Below, one piece after another: positions 63,003 to 64,000 of a stretch of DNA of 64,000 nt (the stretch's first letter is position 1; every line of letters starts with the position of its first letter). Source of the stretch: Microbacterium sp. SORGH_AS_0428 (GTDB lineage Bacteria > Actinomycetota > Actinomycetes > Actinomycetales > Microbacteriaceae). The notes below the pieces were generated by a model. That model had not been told where the DNA came from. It saw only the letters and a program-made list of their open reading frames with translations, and made no database searches. Position numbers and translations under genes: made by a program. The stretch spans positions 1,922,001-1,986,000 of the forward strand of contig NZ_JAVIZT010000001.1 in assembly GCF_031453615.1 (NCBI RefSeq), given 5' to 3'.

Positions 63003-63773
63003 ATGATCGAGATCTTCACGCCCGCCGAGGTCGACCGCGCACGCCGGACGGGCGCACTCGTCGGCCAGATCCTCGACACGATCCGCTCGCGCGTCGTGCC
63101 GGGAACCAACCTGCTCGAGATCGACGCCTGGGCGAAGGAGATGATCCTGGGTGCCGGAGCGGTGTCGTGCTACGTCGACTATGCGCCCTCCTTCGGCCGT
63201 GGACCGTTCGGCCACTACATCTGCACGGCCGTGAACGACGCCGTCCTGCACGGCATGCCCCACGACGAGCGCGTCGCCGACGGCGACCTGCTGACCCTCG
63301 ACCTTGCCGTCACGCTCGACGGCATCTCGGCGGATGCGGCGGTGAGCTTCATCGTCGGCGAGAGCCGGCCCGCCGAGAGCGTCGCGCTGATCGACGCGAC
63401 CGAGCGAGCCCTCGCCGCGGGCATTGCGGCCGCGAAGCCGGGCGCCAAGGTGGGCGATCTGTCCCGCGCGATCGGCACCGTGCTCAAGCAGGCCGGCTAC
63501 TCCGTGAACGTCGAGTTCGGCGGCCACGGCATCGGGACGACGATGCACCAGGACCCGCACGTTCCCAACGCGGGCCGCCCCGGTCGAGGGTTCGTGCTGC
63601 GTCCGGGCCTGCTGCTGGCGCTCGAGCCGTGGGTCATGGTCGACACGGACCAGCTCGTGACCGATGACGACGGCTGGACGCTGCGCAGCGCCACCGGATG
63701 CCGCACCGCCCACACCGAGCACACGATCGCCATCACGGAGACCGGCGCAGAGATCCTGACGCTTCCGCGCTGA
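63003..63773 (+). CDS. map: Type I methionine aminopeptidase
   Basis: Removes the initiator methionine from new proteins. The 256-residue protein has the five metal ligands at D100 (TLDLAV), D111 (SADAAV), H175 (GGHGIG), E208 (LEPWV) and E239 (EHTI), and H83 in VLHGMP at the substrate site. The length and lack of an N-terminal zinc finger fit the shorter actinobacterial type. ATG 63003 matches the family start; an in-frame upstream start would add 14 residues. It is flanked by a divergent unknown gene and by intergenic DNA. Confidence 0.95.
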   Translation: MIEIFTPAEVDRARRTGALVGQILDTIRSRVVPGTNLLEIDAWAKEMILGAGAVSCYVDYAPSFGRGPFGHYICTAVNDAVLHGMPHDERVADGDLLTLDLAVTLDGISADAAVSFIVGESRPAESVALIDATERALAAGIAAAKPGAKVGDLSRAIGTVLKQAGYSVNVEFGGHGIGTTMHQDPHVPNAGRPGRGFVLRPGLLLALEPWVMVDTDQLVTDDDGWTLRSATGCRTAHTEHTIAITETGAEILTLPR

Positions 63774-63806
63774 CGGCGGCGGACGCCACGCCCGCTTCGG
63801 GGGGGG

Positions 63807-63889
63807 CGACGTCTGCACGATCGGCGGTGCCGGTGTGTGCTCGTGGTGCGGGTGAGGTGCGGATGTCGGGATCGGTCGTGCAGATGTCG
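63807..63889. repeat. 14-bp imperfect inverted repeat
   Basis: CGACGTCTGCACGA (63807-63820) and TCGTGCAGATGTCG (63876-63889) pair with one mismatch around a 55-nt loop. It lies downstream of map; no gene is seen to the window end. Its CTGCAC core recalls, loosely, the CTGCGCA core of the inverted repeat at 44241. Confidence 0.6.
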
Positions 63890-64000
63890 TGACCCCGGGG
63901 CGGCCGGTGCGCGCCGTGCGCGCCGGTTCAGGGGCGAGGTTCGCGACCGGTGCCACCGGTGCGACGCGGCACGGGCCACACCGCACGGACGACGCGCTCC

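Overview
The window reads as a chromosomal segment of a high-GC actinobacterium, most likely a Microbacteriaceae member close to Microbacterium. This is inferred from the very high GC, the GTG/TTG starts, the pkn-pbpA-rodA-pstP-fha cluster beside a tRNA-Leu, the mismatch endonuclease NucS, a 6C-type small RNA and the many apparently leaderless genes. No phage, insertion sequence, CRISPR array or integrated element was found. The content is mostly housekeeping, transport and regulation, with accessory sugar and stress modules.

Layout. 1-7459 (minus): the growth and division signalling operon fhaA-fhaB-pstP-rodA-pbpA-pknA-pknB, with almost every junction overlapping and pknB cut by the window edge. 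7621-7704: tRNA-Leu(CAG) and a strong terminator. 8023-14648 (plus): a sugar operon of PfkB kinase, ABC permease, binding lipoprotein, double ATPase, RbsD-type mutarotase and DeoC-type aldolase, followed by a GntR/HutC regulator that carries a frameshift. The aldolase makes 2-deoxyribose or a related sugar more likely than ribose. 14665-17057 (minus): small unknown protein and a NarL-type two-component pair. 17400-18341: aldo/keto reductase. 18426-18498: 6C small RNA. 18499-24159: FCD-GntR regulator, cold-shock protein, rhomboid-like/MprF-like fusion, HAD phosphatase, NucS and a GAP-like membrane protein. 24180-26002: second two-component pair. 25996-28359: MFS transporter and divergent LacI regulator.

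28447-34681 (plus): complete mrp Na+/H+ antiporter operon with fused A-B subunits followed by C, D, E, F and G. 34688-37126: DoxX/MerR pair and HxlR/QorB pair, each with clear operator-like repeats. 37186-37920: secreted transglycosylase-like protein. 38329-41425 (minus): TetR, a degenerate ABC-ATPase-like protein and a YhgE/Pip membrane protein. 41474-44121: argG, a decayed intergenic fragment and a cyclophilin lipoprotein. 44349-49292 (minus): five-gene peptide ABC importer, then DUF1684. 50247-52725: purA and a lactonase-like beta-propeller. 52854-57629: AI-2E transporter, chorismate mutase, PatB-type C-S lyase and a YtrA-type GntR with its ABC exporter. 58034-61217: glycine betaine ABC importer with a structured leader. 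61319-63773: TetR, an unknown membrane-anchored protein and methionine aminopeptidase.

The most notable observations are the 6C RNA with a perfect 20-bp palindrome inside its promoter, the frameshifted sugar regulator, the rhomboid-like/aminoacyl-transferase fusion, the conserved-looking but catalytically dead ABC ATPase beside YhgE/Pip, and a recurring TANNNT box placed 6-9 nt before the start codons of eleven minus-strand genes. I did not find a convincing wholly new multi-gene system.
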